A stretch of DNA of 64,000 nt from assembly GCF_023213175.1 (NCBI RefSeq), contig NZ_CP093312.1, positions 496,001-560,000 of the forward strand. Reading direction: 5' to 3'. The DNA comes from Sulfurovum sp. XGS-02. Lineage in GTDB: Bacteria; Campylobacterota; Campylobacteria; Campylobacterales; Sulfurovaceae. Shown here piece by piece: positions 1 to 10,074 of the stretch (position 1 is its first letter; each line of letters starts with the position of its first letter). The position numbers and the translations under genes are program-made. Under the pieces are notes generated by a model that had not been told where the DNA came from, ran no database searches, and saw only the letters and a list, made by a program, of their open reading frames with translations.

Positions 1-47
1 AGATCGTGGCGGAGTATGAGCTCAAGCTTGAAGAGATTGATGCTTAG
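1..47 (+). CDS. 3' end of an unidentified protein
   Basis: An open frame enters from the left edge and stops at TAG 45-47, leaving only the last 14 residues (IVAEYELKLEEIDA). The tail is acidic and probably helical. That is too little to identify a family. It reads toward the convergent HIT gene. No clear terminator hairpin follows; positions 48-254 are AT-rich and hold nothing I can recognise. Confidence 0.45.
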   Translation, partial: IVAEYELKLEEIDA

Positions 48-254
48 CATCTGATTTTAATTGATTTGTTAGATTTCCTTAACAATCGAACTGTGGTGAT
101 ATTACCCTCTTCATTTTTTTAGAAAAAACGAAGCGATTTGAGAATAGTGACGACTTTTGCTCACTTTTCTAGAAAAGTAAGAAGAGAGACAAGTTCACAA
201 GTAAAATATTGAGGGAGTTTTTTAGCCCAAGGAAATAAATTCCCCAAAAGAGTT

Positions 255-608
255 TTATAAACTCTTATGCGGGTCTTCGTGGCTGTGATCCCAGGTAAGT
301 TTTCCTCCGCCCAAGAGGTGGAAATGTAAGTGAAATACCTCTTGTCCTCCGTCTGGACCGTTATTGGTGATGAGTCTGTAACCGGACTCATCTATACCTA
401 CTTTGGTAGCTACTTCTTGTGCAAATTCTGTGAGTCCTGCCATCGTCTCGGGTGTCACATCCTGAAAACAGTCGACATGTGTTTTAGGGATGATGAGAAT
501 ATGGATAGGTGCTTTAGGGTAGAGGTCATGAAATGCTAAAAAATGTTCACTCTCATGGACAGTGTTGTTGGGGATTTCTTTGTTTACGATTTTGCAGAAT
601 ATGCACAT
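255..608 (-). CDS. HIT family nucleotide hydrolase/transferase (HINT-like)
   Basis: This 117-residue protein has the histidine-triad signature His-x-His-x-His (H93, H95, H97 in VFHLHFHLLGG) near its C terminus, and a CxxC at residues 2-5 as in many HINT proteins. The length is normal for the family. HIT enzymes hydrolyse nucleotide-phosphoramidate or related bonds through a nucleotidylated histidine; the cellular substrate is not predictable. The ATG is preceded by AAGGA with 7 nt spacing on the minus strand. It is transcribed away from pheS, from the gap at 609-811. Family assignment is firm; specific function is not. Confidence 0.93.
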   Translation of the reverse strand: MCIFCKIVNKEIPNNTVHESEHFLAFHDLYPKAPIHILIIPKTHVDCFQDVTPETMAGLTEFAQEVATKVGIDESGYRLITNNGPDGGQEVFHLHFHLLGGGKLTWDHSHEDPHKSL

Positions 609-811
609 GCCGTGGTCCTTTGATCGGTTGATTTATTTTCTTTTTTTATTATCATATCAACTTGCGGATATTCATGTCAAGCACGAATATGACGTGGGTA
701 TGGTCAAGTTTAATATAGGCAAAGTATAGCACAGATAAGTAGTAATAAATCCCATTGTTAGTAATTTTTCGATAAAATCACAACAATACACAGAAGTCAT
801 ATAGAGGTTAA

Positions 812-1804
812 ATGGAAAATTTAGAAGAGAAGATCATTCAGGCCGATTCGCTTGAAGCATTAGAAAAAGTACGTGTTGAACTTTTCGGGAAGAAGGGTGT
901 TTTGGCAGCAGAGTTTGCCAAGATGAAAGATGTACCCGGTCCGGAGAAAAAAGCATTTGCAGAGGGTTTGAACAAAAGTAAGGCCGCACTGCAAGCGAGT
1001 TTTGATGCACGTTACGCAGTGTTGAAGTCTGAAGAGATAGAAAAAGTACTTAAAAGTGAAGCGATCGATGTTTCACTCTATGGCACATTGGCACAAAAAG
1101 GTGCACTGCATCCGGTGATGGAGACGATGGACAAGATCATTGACTATTTTGTGGCGTTGAATTTTGCTGTGGAAAGCGGGCCTATGGTAGAGGATGACTT
1201 CCACAACTTTGAAGCCTTGAACCTGCCTAAATACCACCCTGCGCGTGATATGCAGGATACATTCTATTTTAAGGATGGGGGACTTTTACGTACACATACC
1301 TCTCCTGTACAGATACGTACGATGATGGAGATCAAACCTCCTATCCGTATGATCGCTCCGGGAACAGTGTTCAGACGTGATTATGACCTGACACATACAC
1401 CGATGTTCCACCAGGTGGAGGGTCTTGTGGTAGATGATAAAGGCAAAGTGAGTTTTGCAAACCTCAAGTCTATATTGACAGATTTCCTACAGTATATGTT
1501 TGGAGATGTTGAAGTGCGTTTCAGACCGAGTTTCTTCCCGTTCACTGAACCGTCTGCCGAAGTGGACATCTCTTGTATCTTCTGTGCAGGTGAAGGATGC
1601 AGGGTCTGTTCACATACAGGCTGGCTGGAAGTACTTGGATGCGGGATCGTCGATCCGAATGTCTTTAAGGCAGTAGGATACGAAGATGTGAGCGGCTATG
1701 CCTTTGGTTTGGGTGTAGAGCGTTTTGCAATGCTGATGCATAAAATACCTGATTTGAGATCTTTATTTGAAGGTGATATTCGTTTGTTGGAGCAGTTTAG
1801 ATGA
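812..1804 (+). CDS. pheS: Phenylalanyl-tRNA synthetase alpha subunit
   Basis: The catalytic alpha subunit of the heterotetrameric PheRS charges tRNA-Phe. At 330 residues it has the N-terminal coiled coil (about 1-85) and a class II core: motif 2 near [18 protein letters not shown] (183-200) and motif 3 near [10 protein letters not shown]. Between them lies a four-cysteine cluster, C255, C258, C263 and C266 (CxxC-x4-CxxC), probably a zinc site; as I recall it occurs in some bacterial PheS lineages and is absent from E. coli. The stop overlaps the pheT start by 4 nt, so the two subunits are translationally coupled. Confidence 0.98.
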   Translation: MENLEEKIIQADSLEALEKVRVELFGKKGVLAAEFAKMKDVPGPEKKAFAEGLNKSKAALQASFDARYAVLKSEEIEKVLKSEAIDVSLYGTLAQKGALHPVMETMDKIIDYFVALNFAVESGPMVEDDFHNFEALNLPKYHPARDMQDTFYFKDGGLLRTHTSPVQIRTMMEIKPPIRMIAPGTVFRRDYDLTHTPMFHQVEGLVVDDKGKVSFANLKSILTDFLQYMFGDVEVRFRPSFFPFTEPSAEVDISCIFCAGEGCRVCSHTGWLEVLGCGIVDPNVFKAVGYEDVSGYAFGLGVERFAMLMHKIPDLRSLFEGDIRLLEQFR

Positions 1805-4134
1805 TAGTAACAAGAAGTTGGTTAAGTGAATTTATAGACCTTAGCAGTGTCTCTAATGAAAAGCTGTATGAAACGTTTAATGCCATAGGACTTGAAGTTG
1901 ACAGTCTGACACAGATAGAGATAGCTGAAAAAGTAGTCGTAGGAGAGATACTGTCTTGCGAAAAACACCCTGATGCAGATAAACTCAATGTATGTAAAAT
2001 CAATGTGGGAAGCGGTACAAGACAGATCGTTTGCGGTGCTGCCAATGTTGTGGATGCCGAGTATGTGGCTGTAGCGACCATAGGTGCTGTACTGCCTGGT
2101 GACTTTACCATCAAACATGCGAAACTCCGCGGTGTCGAGAGTGAAGGGATGGTCTGTTCCTCTTCTGAACTTGGACTCCCTGATACGGGGGAAGGGATCA
2201 TGATACTCGATGAGAGTATCGGTGAACTGGAACCGGGTAGAGAGTTACGTACCTATGAGAAGGTCGCAGACACGATCATCGAGCTTGAACTTACAGCCAA
2301 CAGAGGGGATTGTCTGAGCATTTACGGTGTAGCAAGGGACTTGAGTACCGCACTTGATATCGAGATGAAAACATTTGAATATAAACAAGAAGATAAGATA
2401 AAACTCGGCATCGCCAGAGAAGCAGAACTTCACCATACCGGTGAAATGGATGCAGACCTGCATTATAAACTTGCAACGATAGAGCAGATATCAAACAATT
2501 TTCTTGTACAGTTACGTTTAGCGATGGTAGGTGTAGAAGCTGAAGGAAGACTGGCAAGTATGCTGTCGTATGCAACGCATACGACAGGAGTCGTGTTACG
2601 TGCCTATGACAGTAAAATATTCCGTAATGAGGAAAACAAGATCTCTGTACATACGGCAGCGAAAACAAAAGGGATTATCGAGATCATCGGAAATGAGAAG
2701 GTGCTTTCTGTTGTAGGTGTGCAACAAGAAGCAGAGTGCACGGCAAATGACAACACCAAAGAGCTTCTCATAGAGGCGAGTTATATCAATCCCGATACTT
2801 TGGTTGAGGCGGTTGCAAACACTTCTTTGAAAACAGATGAGCTGTATTATAAGACATCCAGAGGTTCCAATCCTGATCTCCAGTTCGGGTTATCGTTCCT
2901 GGGTTCTATGATGGACAGTTATACAGATATCTCCTGTTATGAAGGTTCACTGATCGTAAGTGCCGAAAAAGAACATGATACGGTGATCGTTGATGCCAAA
3001 GAGGTTTCTGCTATCATCGGTATGGATATTGAAATAGGGAAGATCGTAGCGATACTTCAAAAACTTGGATTTGAGATCAATTCTATGGGGCATGATCTTA
3101 TCGCAGCAGTGGTACCGCATTTTAGACATGACATCAAACATTTACAGGATATCTCAGAAGAGATCGTACGTATCATCGGAATCAATAATATAGAAGCCAA
3201 ACCTTTTGTATTTGCTGAGAAACCGCGTCTTAATGACACATCCGATAGATATAAGGCAAAAAAAGAATTTAAGAACCGTGCAGTGGGTGTCTCATTCTAT
3301 GAGAACGTATCGTATGTCTTTTCTGAAAGAGCACTTTTGGAAAAATATGGTTTCTCTACGGTAGATGAAGACTTGGAACTGGCAAATCCTATCGCAGAAG
3401 AGCTCAATACACTGAGATCTACGATCCTGGTCAATTTGCTCAATGCAGCGAAGCGCAATGTAAGTTACAGTAAAAAATCGATTCCTCTCTTTGAGATCGG
3501 TGCAGTATTTGGAAGCCAAAGAGAACAGAAAGAGGTGATCTCTTTTGTCTTCTCTGGACAGGTCGAAGGTGAAAATGTAAGAAATGCGGGTAAACCGAAG
3601 ATGATCGATTTTGCCACCTTTACACAAAAAGTAGGTGCTGTTGTCGGTGCCTTTGAGCTGGAACCTTGTACCTATGAGAATGGGCTTATCCACCCTTATC
3701 AATCTGCTAACATCATGGTAGACGGCAAAGTGTGCGGGTTCATTTCAAAGTTGCACCCGACCGTGCAGGAAAGTTTTGATCTCCCTGTGACATTCATCGC
3801 GGAACTTGATTTTGATGTGTTGTTACCGACACATATCAATGCCACACCTATCTCCAAGTTCCAAGGTGTCTATAAAGACCTCTCTGTAGTGATCGATAAA
3901 TCTTTGAACTACTATGAAGTGGCTAAGGTACTCAATGCACTGGAACTTCCAATGCTTAAAGATACCTATCCTGTAGATATCTATGAAGATGAAAAATTGG
4001 GGGATCAAAAGAGTCTTACGATACGTTTCTTCATCCAATCTATGGAAAAAACACTTGAAGATAGTGATATAGAAGCAGTGATGGGTCAGATTATGGCTGC
4101 ACTTGAAACAGAATGTAAAGCTGAATTGAGATAA
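1801..4134 (+). CDS. pheT: Phenylalanyl-tRNA synthetase beta subunit
   Basis: The 777-residue beta subunit pairs with PheS. The N terminus ([14 protein letters not shown]) begins the B1 region, followed by an EMAP-like tRNA-binding domain (about 40-150, around [18 protein letters not shown]). A B3/4 editing-like region and B5 domain come in the middle, and an anticodon-binding FDX-ACB domain at the end (about 685-777, from [14 protein letters not shown]). The length matches the family. Residues about 200-390 look less like familiar B3/4 sequences and may be lineage-divergent. It overlaps pheS by 4 nt and ends 2 nt before ispH. Confidence 0.97.
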   Translation: MIVTRSWLSEFIDLSSVSNEKLYETFNAIGLEVDSLTQIEIAEKVVVGEILSCEKHPDADKLNVCKINVGSGTRQIVCGAANVVDAEYVAVATIGAVLPGDFTIKHAKLRGVESEGMVCSSSELGLPDTGEGIMILDESIGELEPGRELRTYEKVADTIIELELTANRGDCLSIYGVARDLSTALDIEMKTFEYKQEDKIKLGIAREAELHHTGEMDADLHYKLATIEQISNNFLVQLRLAMVGVEAEGRLASMLSYATHTTGVVLRAYDSKIFRNEENKISVHTAAKTKGIIEIIGNEKVLSVVGVQQEAECTANDNTKELLIEASYINPDTLVEAVANTSLKTDELYYKTSRGSNPDLQFGLSFLGSMMDSYTDISCYEGSLIVSAEKEHDTVIVDAKEVSAIIGMDIEIGKIVAILQKLGFEINSMGHDLIAAVVPHFRHDIKHLQDISEEIVRIIGINNIEAKPFVFAEKPRLNDTSDRYKAKKEFKNRAVGVSFYENVSYVFSERALLEKYGFSTVDEDLELANPIAEELNTLRSTILVNLLNAAKRNVSYSKKSIPLFEIGAVFGSQREQKEVISFVFSGQVEGENVRNAGKPKMIDFATFTQKVGAVVGAFELEPCTYENGLIHPYQSANIMVDGKVCGFISKLHPTVQESFDLPVTFIAELDFDVLLPTHINATPISKFQGVYKDLSVVIDKSLNYYEVAKVLNALELPMLKDTYPVDIYEDEKLGDQKSLTIRFFIQSMEKTLEDSDIEAVMGQIMAALETECKAELR

Positions 4135-4136
4135 AG

Positions 4137-4988
4137 ATGAAAATACAATTAGCTTCCAGTTACGGATTTTGTTTTGGTGTGAAACGGGCTATCGAGATAG
4201 CGGAAGAACACAGAGGGTCTGTGACGTACGGTCCTCTGATCCATAACAAAGATGAGATCAATAGACTTAAAGAGGGTTTCAATATCGGTCTTGCTGAACG
4301 TCTTGAAGATATCGAGACGGATGATGCTGTGGTGATCCGTACCCACGGTATCCCTAAAAATGAATTGGCTGTGTTGAAAAGCCAAGACCATAAAGTCATT
4401 GATGCAACCTGTCCTTATGTAACAACCCCGCAGAATATCGTACAAAAGATGAGTCTAGAGGGGTATAGCATCGTGATATTCGGTGACAAGGACCATCCGG
4501 AGATCAAAGGCGTAGTGAGTTATGCTGAAGATCCGGAAGATGCGTTCATTGTGCTTGAGCCTGAAGAGCTGGAGAGCCTTCCTCTTAAAGGAAAGGTTGC
4601 CGTTGTTTCACAAACTACAAAAAAACCCGAAGATTTTGCAAAGATCGTGACAGCCTTGATGGAAACACGTAAAGAGATAAGGGTATTCAATACGATCTGT
4701 AATGCAACATTTGAAAACCAGGACGCAGCTGCAGAACTGGCCAAAGATGCTGATGTGATGATCGTCATTGGGGGGAAACACTCTTCCAATACAAAACAGC
4801 TGCATAGTATCTGCGAACGTGACTGTAAAGACAGCTACCTCATAGAGAATGAAACAGAGCTCGAAGCCAGCTGGTTTGAAGGTAAAGAGCTTTGCGGTAT
4901 CTCTGCGGGTGCTTCTACCCCTGACTGGATCGTGCAGAATGTGATCAATAAGATACAGGAGATCAAAAAGGTGGATGAGGTTATATGA
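4137..4988 (+). CDS. ispH: 4-hydroxy-3-methylbut-2-enyl diphosphate reductase
   Basis: IspH (LytB) performs the last step of the MEP pathway, reducing HMBPP to IPP and DMAPP with an Fe-S cluster. All three cluster-ligating cysteines are visible: C12 (GFCFGVKRA), C92 (DATCPYV) and C188 (NTICNAT). The substrate-binding THGI and HPEIKGV motifs are also present. The 283-residue length is typical of the short bacterial form without an S1 extension. It sits 2 nt after pheT and overlaps aroA by 4 nt, so pheST, ispH and aroA are probably one transcript. Confidence 0.98.
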   Translation: MKIQLASSYGFCFGVKRAIEIAEEHRGSVTYGPLIHNKDEINRLKEGFNIGLAERLEDIETDDAVVIRTHGIPKNELAVLKSQDHKVIDATCPYVTTPQNIVQKMSLEGYSIVIFGDKDHPEIKGVVSYAEDPEDAFIVLEPEELESLPLKGKVAVVSQTTKKPEDFAKIVTALMETRKEIRVFNTICNATFENQDAAAELAKDADVMIVIGGKHSSNTKQLHSICERDCKDSYLIENETELEASWFEGKELCGISAGASTPDWIVQNVINKIQEIKKVDEVI

Positions 4989-6265
4989 ACACATTGACAC
5001 TCAAACCCATCTCCAAAATAGAGGGAGAGGTTAATCTTCCGGGATCTAAAAGTCTCTCAAACAGGGCTCTGCTACTGGCAGCCTTAGCAGAGGGCACGAC
5101 TAAGATTACCAATCTTTTGGAGAGTGATGATACAAGACATATGCTCAATGCCCTGAAACAGCTGGGTATCACCTATACTCTCTCAGCAGATAAAACAGAA
5201 TGTACGGTGACCGGTAATGCAGGGGCGATACAGAGTGATAATCTGCAAGAACTCTTCTTGGGGAATGCTGGTACAGCTATGCGTCCGCTTTGTGCGGCAT
5301 TGTGTCTTGGTAGAGGCTCTTATCTGCTTACGGGTGAGCCTCGAATGAAAGAGAGGCCCATAGGGCACTTGGTCGATGCGTTAAGAGAAGCAGGTGCAAC
5401 GATCAGCTACCGGGAAAATGAAGGGTATCCGCCTCTTTTGATAGAAGCCAATGGACTCTTAGGGGGTGATGTGAGGATCGACGGTGCTATCTCAAGTCAG
5501 TTCCTAACGGCACTGCTGCTTGCAGCACCTCTTGCAAAAGAGGATATGACCATTACTATTATCGGGGAGCTCGTCTCCAAACCCTATATCGATATCACAC
5601 TGCATATTATGAAAGAATTCGGTGTAGAAGTTGAGAATGACAATTATCAAACCTTTAAAGTAAAAGGCGGACAAAGCTATCAAGCCGTAGAAACCTTCAT
5701 GGTAGAGGGAGATGCCTCTTCGGCTTCTTATTTTTTAGCTGCTGCTGCGATCAAAGGCGGTACGGTCAAAGTCACTGGTATCGGGAAAAAGAGTATCCAA
5801 GGTGATGTACAGTTTGTCGATGTCCTTGAAAAAATGGGTGCGATCGTAGAGTGGGGTGATGAGTATGTAGCGGTAAGCAGGGGTGAATTGCACCCCATAG
5901 ATATGGATTTCAACCATATACCTGATGCTGCAATGACCATAGCCACAACAGCACTTTTTGCAGAGGGTACGACAACACTTAGAAATATCTATAACTGGCG
6001 TGTCAAAGAGACCGATAGACTCTTTGCAATGGCAACGGAACTTCGCAAGGTGGGAGCAGAGGTAGAAGAGGGTGAAGATTACTTGAAGATCACCCCGCCT
6101 AAACAACTTAAACATGCCGCTATAGACACGTATGATGATCATAGAATGGCCATGTGTTTCTCTCTTTTAGCACTCGACCCGGTCTCTGTGACTATCAATG
6201 AACCCGAATGTACTGCTAAAACTTTCCCTACTTATTTTAAAGTATTAGAGAGTATTTCTTCTTAA
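4985..6265 (+). CDS. aroA: 3-phosphoshikimate 1-carboxyvinyltransferase (EPSP synthase)
   Basis: AroA joins PEP to shikimate-3-phosphate in aromatic amino-acid synthesis. The 426-residue protein shows the family landmarks: K22 in [22 protein letters not shown] near residue 94, and [14 protein letters not shown] near the C terminus. The length is normal for a monofunctional enzyme. The start overlaps ispH by 4 nt. Behind the stop (6266-6433) are a small hairpin (TAGGC and GCCTA arms near 6316-6332) and a longer inverted repeat that belong to the rpsA leader region. Confidence 0.98.
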   Translation: MNTLTLKPISKIEGEVNLPGSKSLSNRALLLAALAEGTTKITNLLESDDTRHMLNALKQLGITYTLSADKTECTVTGNAGAIQSDNLQELFLGNAGTAMRPLCAALCLGRGSYLLTGEPRMKERPIGHLVDALREAGATISYRENEGYPPLLIEANGLLGGDVRIDGAISSQFLTALLLAAPLAKEDMTITIIGELVSKPYIDITLHIMKEFGVEVENDNYQTFKVKGGQSYQAVETFMVEGDASSASYFLAAAAIKGGTVKVTGIGKKSIQGDVQFVDVLEKMGAIVEWGDEYVAVSRGELHPIDMDFNHIPDAAMTIATTALFAEGTTTLRNIYNWRVKETDRLFAMATELRKVGAEVEEGEDYLKITPPKQLKHAAIDTYDDHRMAMCFSLLALDPVSVTINEPECTAKTFPTYFKVLESISS

Positions 6266-6346
6266 AAAAAACTGCTAAAAACAGTGTCACGAACATACCA
6301 AAACAGCAAGGTGCGTAGGCAAAGAGCCTATATCGGCCTGCTATCC

Positions 6347-6381
6347 ATATGGCTTGTGATACTTTCTCCTATAAGCCATAT
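6347..6381 (+). promoter_or_regulatory. Inverted repeat in the aroA-rpsA gap
   Basis: ATATGGCTT at 6347-6355 is the exact reverse complement of AAGCCATAT at 6373-6381, with a 17 nt loop. It lies directly upstream of the rpsA -10 box, so it could be an aroA terminator without a T-run or an operator. Which one cannot be decided from sequence. Confidence 0.4.
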
Positions 6382-6396
6382 TTATGGTTAAAATAG

Positions 6397-6402
6397 TATA
6401 AT
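6397..6402 (+). promoter_or_regulatory. Predicted -10 box of the rpsA promoter
   Basis: TATAAT lies 32 bases before the rpsA ATG at 6434, after an AT-rich stretch with no clear -35 box, as is usual in this group. An AAGGATAG Shine-Dalgarno region sits just before the start. Confidence 0.6.
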
Positions 6403-6433
6403 AACGCAAAATTAGGCACACATAAGGATAGGT

Positions 6434-8086
6434 ATGAAGTTCGAAGATATCGAAATAGAAGATGTAGATTTTGAGGCGATGCTCGAGGAATCGTTTAAGA
6501 AGTCAGAGTCAAAAAGTGATTTAGTTACAGGTACAGTTGTTAAGATAGATGAAAAAGATAATATATCAGTCGTCGACATTGGTGGTGGCAGAGATGCAAC
6601 ACTTTCACTTGATGAACTAAGAGATGAAGAGGGTAACCTTGCGTTTAACGTGGGTGATACAATCGATGTTGTGAATTTGGGAAGAGGTCGTATCTCTCAT
6701 AAAGCGGCATTAAGCAGAGCAGCACTCAATGAATTTATCGCTGAGTATGATGAAGACCAAGAGTATATCATCGAAGGTGTAATAACAAAGACAAACAAAG
6801 GTGGTTATGTTGTTGACTGTGATGGTCTAGAATTCTTCATGCCACGTACACTCTCTTACCTCTCTTCAAAAGTGGATCCAACAGGTAAAAAAGTAAAAGC
6901 GGTTATCGTTAAAGTAGATAAAGACAAAGGTTCAGTCGTTGTTTCTAGAAAAGAGCTTATTGAACGTGACAAAGCAAAAACAGATGAGATCGTTGCGGAA
7001 CTTCTTGAGAAAAAAGAGCCGGTAGTAGGTACGATCAAGAAAATCACTTCTTACGGTATGTTTGTAGATGTTGGTGGTATTGACGGTCTTGTTCACTATT
7101 CACAGATCTCTCATAAAGGTCCAGTGAACCCATCTAAATATTTCTCTGAAGGTGATCAAGTGAATGTGATCGCTTTAGATTATGACAAAAAGAAAAGACA
7201 TCTTTCACTTTCAATTAAAGATGCAAATCCTGATCCTTGGGCTGATATTGATTCTATTATCGGTGTGGGTGATACTGTAACTGCTACAGTTTCTAACATT
7301 GAACCTTATGGTGTATTTGTTGATCTTGGTGAAGATCTTGAAGCATTCCTTCATGTATCTGAGATCTCTTGGGATAAAAATGTTAAACATCCGAAAGATT
7401 ACCTTGAACTTAATTCAGAGATCAATGTTGAAGTGATCGAGATCGATAAAGAGGGTAGAAGATTAAGAGTGAGCCTTAAAAATCTTCTTCCAAAACCAAT
7501 GGATGCATTTACGGCTGAAAACAAAGTAGGTGACGTAGTGACTGGTACTGTAACATCGATCACTGATTTTGGTGCATTTGTAAAAGTGGGTACAGTAGAA
7601 GGTCTTCTTCACAATCAAGAGATCTCTTGGGATAAGTCAAAGAATGCAAAATCAGAACTTAAAGTCGGTGACGAAGTTGAAGTGAAGATCATTAAAATTG
7701 ACAGAGATGCAGGTAAGATCTCATTGAGTAAAAAAGCGCTGGAAGATTCACCGGTAAAAGCATTTGCTCAAACACATAAAAACGGATCTATCGTAACAGG
7801 AACTGTAAAAGATAAAAAAGATTTCGGTGTGTTCATTTCACTTGAAGACAACATTGATGCACTTATTAGAACAGAAGATCTTCATCCGCTTAAATTTGAC
7901 GAGATCGAAAAAGGTCAGGAGATCAAAGGTGTGATCAGCTTTATCGATCCTAATAATGATAGAATCAGAGTATCTGTAAAAAGACTTGAGCGCCAAGAAG
8001 AGAGAGATGCAATGGAGCAGCTTAATCTAGAACAAGATGATAGCATGACTCTTGGTGATGCATTTGGCGATAAATTTAAAAAATAA
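6434..8086 (+). CDS. rpsA: 30S ribosomal protein S1
   Basis: S1 recruits mRNA to the 30S subunit. This 550-residue protein carries six S1/OB-type repeats: two degenerate N-terminal ones (about 33-100 and 117-180) and four clearer RNA-binding ones starting near residues 195, 282, 370 and 455, each with a GxVxxIxxFGxFV-like start (for example GTVTSITDFGAFVKVG). The length agrees with the six-domain form. It is monocistronic, with its own promoter and a hairpin behind it. The N terminus is acidic, which is common in S1. Confidence 0.98.
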   Translation: MKFEDIEIEDVDFEAMLEESFKKSESKSDLVTGTVVKIDEKDNISVVDIGGGRDATLSLDELRDEEGNLAFNVGDTIDVVNLGRGRISHKAALSRAALNEFIAEYDEDQEYIIEGVITKTNKGGYVVDCDGLEFFMPRTLSYLSSKVDPTGKKVKAVIVKVDKDKGSVVVSRKELIERDKAKTDEIVAELLEKKEPVVGTIKKITSYGMFVDVGGIDGLVHYSQISHKGPVNPSKYFSEGDQVNVIALDYDKKKRHLSLSIKDANPDPWADIDSIIGVGDTVTATVSNIEPYGVFVDLGEDLEAFLHVSEISWDKNVKHPKDYLELNSEINVEVIEIDKEGRRLRVSLKNLLPKPMDAFTAENKVGDVVTGTVTSITDFGAFVKVGTVEGLLHNQEISWDKSKNAKSELKVGDEVEVKIIKIDRDAGKISLSKKALEDSPVKAFAQTHKNGSIVTGTVKDKKDFGVFISLEDNIDALIRTEDLHPLKFDEIEKGQEIKGVISFIDPNNDRIRVSVKRLERQEERDAMEQLNLEQDDSMTLGDAFGDKFKK

Positions 8087-8115
8087 TTCTAAAATAAAGT
8101 TTAACTTATCAAAAT

Positions 8116-8144
8116 AAGGGGATGTGTAATTGACACATCTTCTT
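8116..8144 (+). terminator. Hairpin after rpsA
   Basis: AAGGGGATGTGT (8116-8127) pairs over 12 positions, including two G-U pairs, with ACACATCTTCTT (8133-8144) across a 5 nt loop. It sits 30 nt after the rpsA stop. The trailing T-run is poor (AGATTT), so termination may be inefficient. Confidence 0.6.
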
Positions 8145-8186
8145 AGATTTGATCCTTAATATTGAGTTGCCTGCAGTAGGTGGTTC

Positions 8187-8202
8187 ATACGATTAGTCGT
8201 AT
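8187..8202 (+). promoter_or_regulatory. Small hairpin in the serA leader
   Basis: ATACGA (8187-8192) and TCGTAT (8197-8202) form a 6 bp stem around TTAG, about 50 nt before serA. It may be part of a leader or an operator. No known riboswitch class was recognised. Confidence 0.3.
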
Positions 8203-8252
8203 CCTCACGTACTTTATGGTACTTAAATTTCACAAAAAATAAAGGTTATAAG

Positions 8253-9842
8253 ATGTCAAAAAAGACGATTGTTGTTTGTGACCATATCCACCAGGATGGA
8301 TTGGATATTCTTGCTAACGATAGTGAAATAGAATTTATAAATGCAGCAGATGAGCCTAAAGATAAGCTTCTTGCTGAGTTTATCCCTTTGGCAGATGTTG
8401 CTATCACGCGTTCTTCTACAGATGTAGATGATGCATTTTTGGCACAAGCTAAAAAAGTGACAGCAGTTGTACGTGCAGGTGTTGGTGTGGATAATGTAGA
8501 TATCCCTGGATCTAGTAAACAGGGTATTGTTGTAATGAACGTACCTACGGCAAATACTATCGCAGCAGTTGAACTTACAATGACACATATGCTTTCATGT
8601 GTAAGACAATTTCCGTATGCACATAACAATCTTAAGCTCGATCGCGTATGGAGAAGACAAGATTGGTATGGTACGGAATTGAAAGATAAAAAACTGGGTA
8701 TCATCGGTTTTGGAAATATCGGTTCACGTGTAGGGAAAAGAGCGAAAGCATTTGAAATGGATATCGTCGCATATGATCCATACATTGACTCAAGCAAAGC
8801 AACAGATCTTGATATCGGATACACAAAGAACTTTGAAGATATTTTGGCATGTGACATTATTACAATCCATACACCTAAAAACTCTGAAACGATCGGTATG
8901 ATAGGTAAAGATGAAATAGCGAAGATGAAAGACGGTGTGGTGCTTATCAACTGTGCAAGAGGTGGTCTTTATGACGAGGATGCACTTTTAGAGGGGCTTA
9001 CTTCCGGTAAGATCGCTATGGCAGGTATCGATGTGTTTAACAAAGAACCTGCAACCGATCATCCACTTCTTGATCTTGATAATGTGACTGTAACACCTCA
9101 CCTTGGTGCGAACACAAAAGAATCACAAAAAAATATTGCGATCCAGGCAGCTGAAAATGCGATCGCAGCTGCAAAAGGTATCTCATATCCGAATGCACTC
9201 AATCTGCCGATCAAAGAACATGAACTGCCTGATTTTGTAAGACCATACCTTGAACTGATACAAAAGATAGGTCACCTTTCTGCACAGATCACAAAAAGTG
9301 CTGTGAAGTCTATCAAGGTAAGTGCGGCGGGTCCTGTGGCTGAACATTTGGAATCTATGGGAACATTTGCAACGGTAGGTGTGCTTACAGAGTCTTTAGG
9401 TGATCAGATCAATTATGTCAATGCCGAATTCGTTGCAGAAGAACGCGATATAGAGATCACAAAAGAAGTGAAGCCGAATAACAGCGGATTTACCAATAAA
9501 GTCGGTGTCAAGTTGACAACGGCTGCAGGGACCATATCTATCGCAGGTACGGTGTTTGATGATACGGAACAACGTATTATCGAGATCGATGATTATATCC
9601 TGGATGTTGATCCAAAAGGTACCATGATCTTCTTTAGAAATACAGATACTCCGGGTGTGATCGGTGATGTAGGTAGGATCATGGCAGAGAATGGTCTGAA
9701 CATATCTGACTTTAGACTGGGGCGTGACAGCAAGAAACAAGCACTGGCTGTTGTACGTGTGGACGGTCAAGTCAAGAAAGAACTTCTCGAACAACTTGCT
9801 TCATTGGAAGCATGTATCAGTGTTGCTCACGCAACACTTTAA
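8253..9842 (+). CDS. serA: D-3-phosphoglycerate dehydrogenase
   Basis: SerA oxidises 3-phosphoglycerate in the first committed step of serine synthesis. The 529-residue protein is the long bacterial type. It has a split substrate domain, a central NAD-binding Rossmann fold (GFGNIGSRVGK, about 152-162), the catalytic histidine region TVTPHLGANT (about 280), an ASB intervening domain (about 320-450) and a C-terminal ACT domain (about 455-529, from GTMIFFRNTDTPGVIGDVG). The ACT domain suggests serine feedback, as in relatives. It is a single gene ending in a strong terminator. Confidence 0.97.
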   Translation: MSKKTIVVCDHIHQDGLDILANDSEIEFINAADEPKDKLLAEFIPLADVAITRSSTDVDDAFLAQAKKVTAVVRAGVGVDNVDIPGSSKQGIVVMNVPTANTIAAVELTMTHMLSCVRQFPYAHNNLKLDRVWRRQDWYGTELKDKKLGIIGFGNIGSRVGKRAKAFEMDIVAYDPYIDSSKATDLDIGYTKNFEDILACDIITIHTPKNSETIGMIGKDEIAKMKDGVVLINCARGGLYDEDALLEGLTSGKIAMAGIDVFNKEPATDHPLLDLDNVTVTPHLGANTKESQKNIAIQAAENAIAAAKGISYPNALNLPIKEHELPDFVRPYLELIQKIGHLSAQITKSAVKSIKVSAAGPVAEHLESMGTFATVGVLTESLGDQINYVNAEFVAEERDIEITKEVKPNNSGFTNKVGVKLTTAAGTISIAGTVFDDTEQRIIEIDDYILDVDPKGTMIFFRNTDTPGVIGDVGRIMAENGLNISDFRLGRDSKKQALAVVRVDGQVKKELLEQLASLEACISVAHATL

Positions 9843-9844
9843 AC

Positions 9845-9877
9845 ACTAAGTGGGCCCTCCACTTAGTCTCTTTTTTC
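9845..9877 (+). terminator. Rho-independent terminator of serA
   Basis: ACTAAGTGG (9845-9853) and CCACTTAGT (9859-9867) form a perfect 9 bp stem with a GCCCT loop, followed by CTCTTTTTT. It begins 2 nt after the serA stop codon. Confidence 0.9.
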
Positions 9878-10074
9878 TCCTTTTTTTATTTATAGGTACA
9901 CTATTCCCCACTGTTTTACTCCTCAATGTATTGTCTTCATGGTGAATATGATATAGTATCTATTGTACAAAGTTATATATGTTATAATAACAAGTTATTT
10001 TATTTTTGATTGTGGCAAACAAGTGCTACTTTAGTTATAATATAAGATAATCTTGGATACATGGAGTCTCTTTT

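Noticed and set aside
161-539. Overlapping short open frames near the HIT gene (minus 161-391, plus 330-539)
   Set aside because: Both overlap the clear HIT coding region or its 3' flank, lack ribosome sites and have no recognisable features.
8246-8950. A 234-codon minus-strand open frame inside serA
   Set aside because: It lies wholly within the coding sequence of serA, has Ser/Ile-rich composition typical of an antisense shadow, no family resemblance and no ribosome site.
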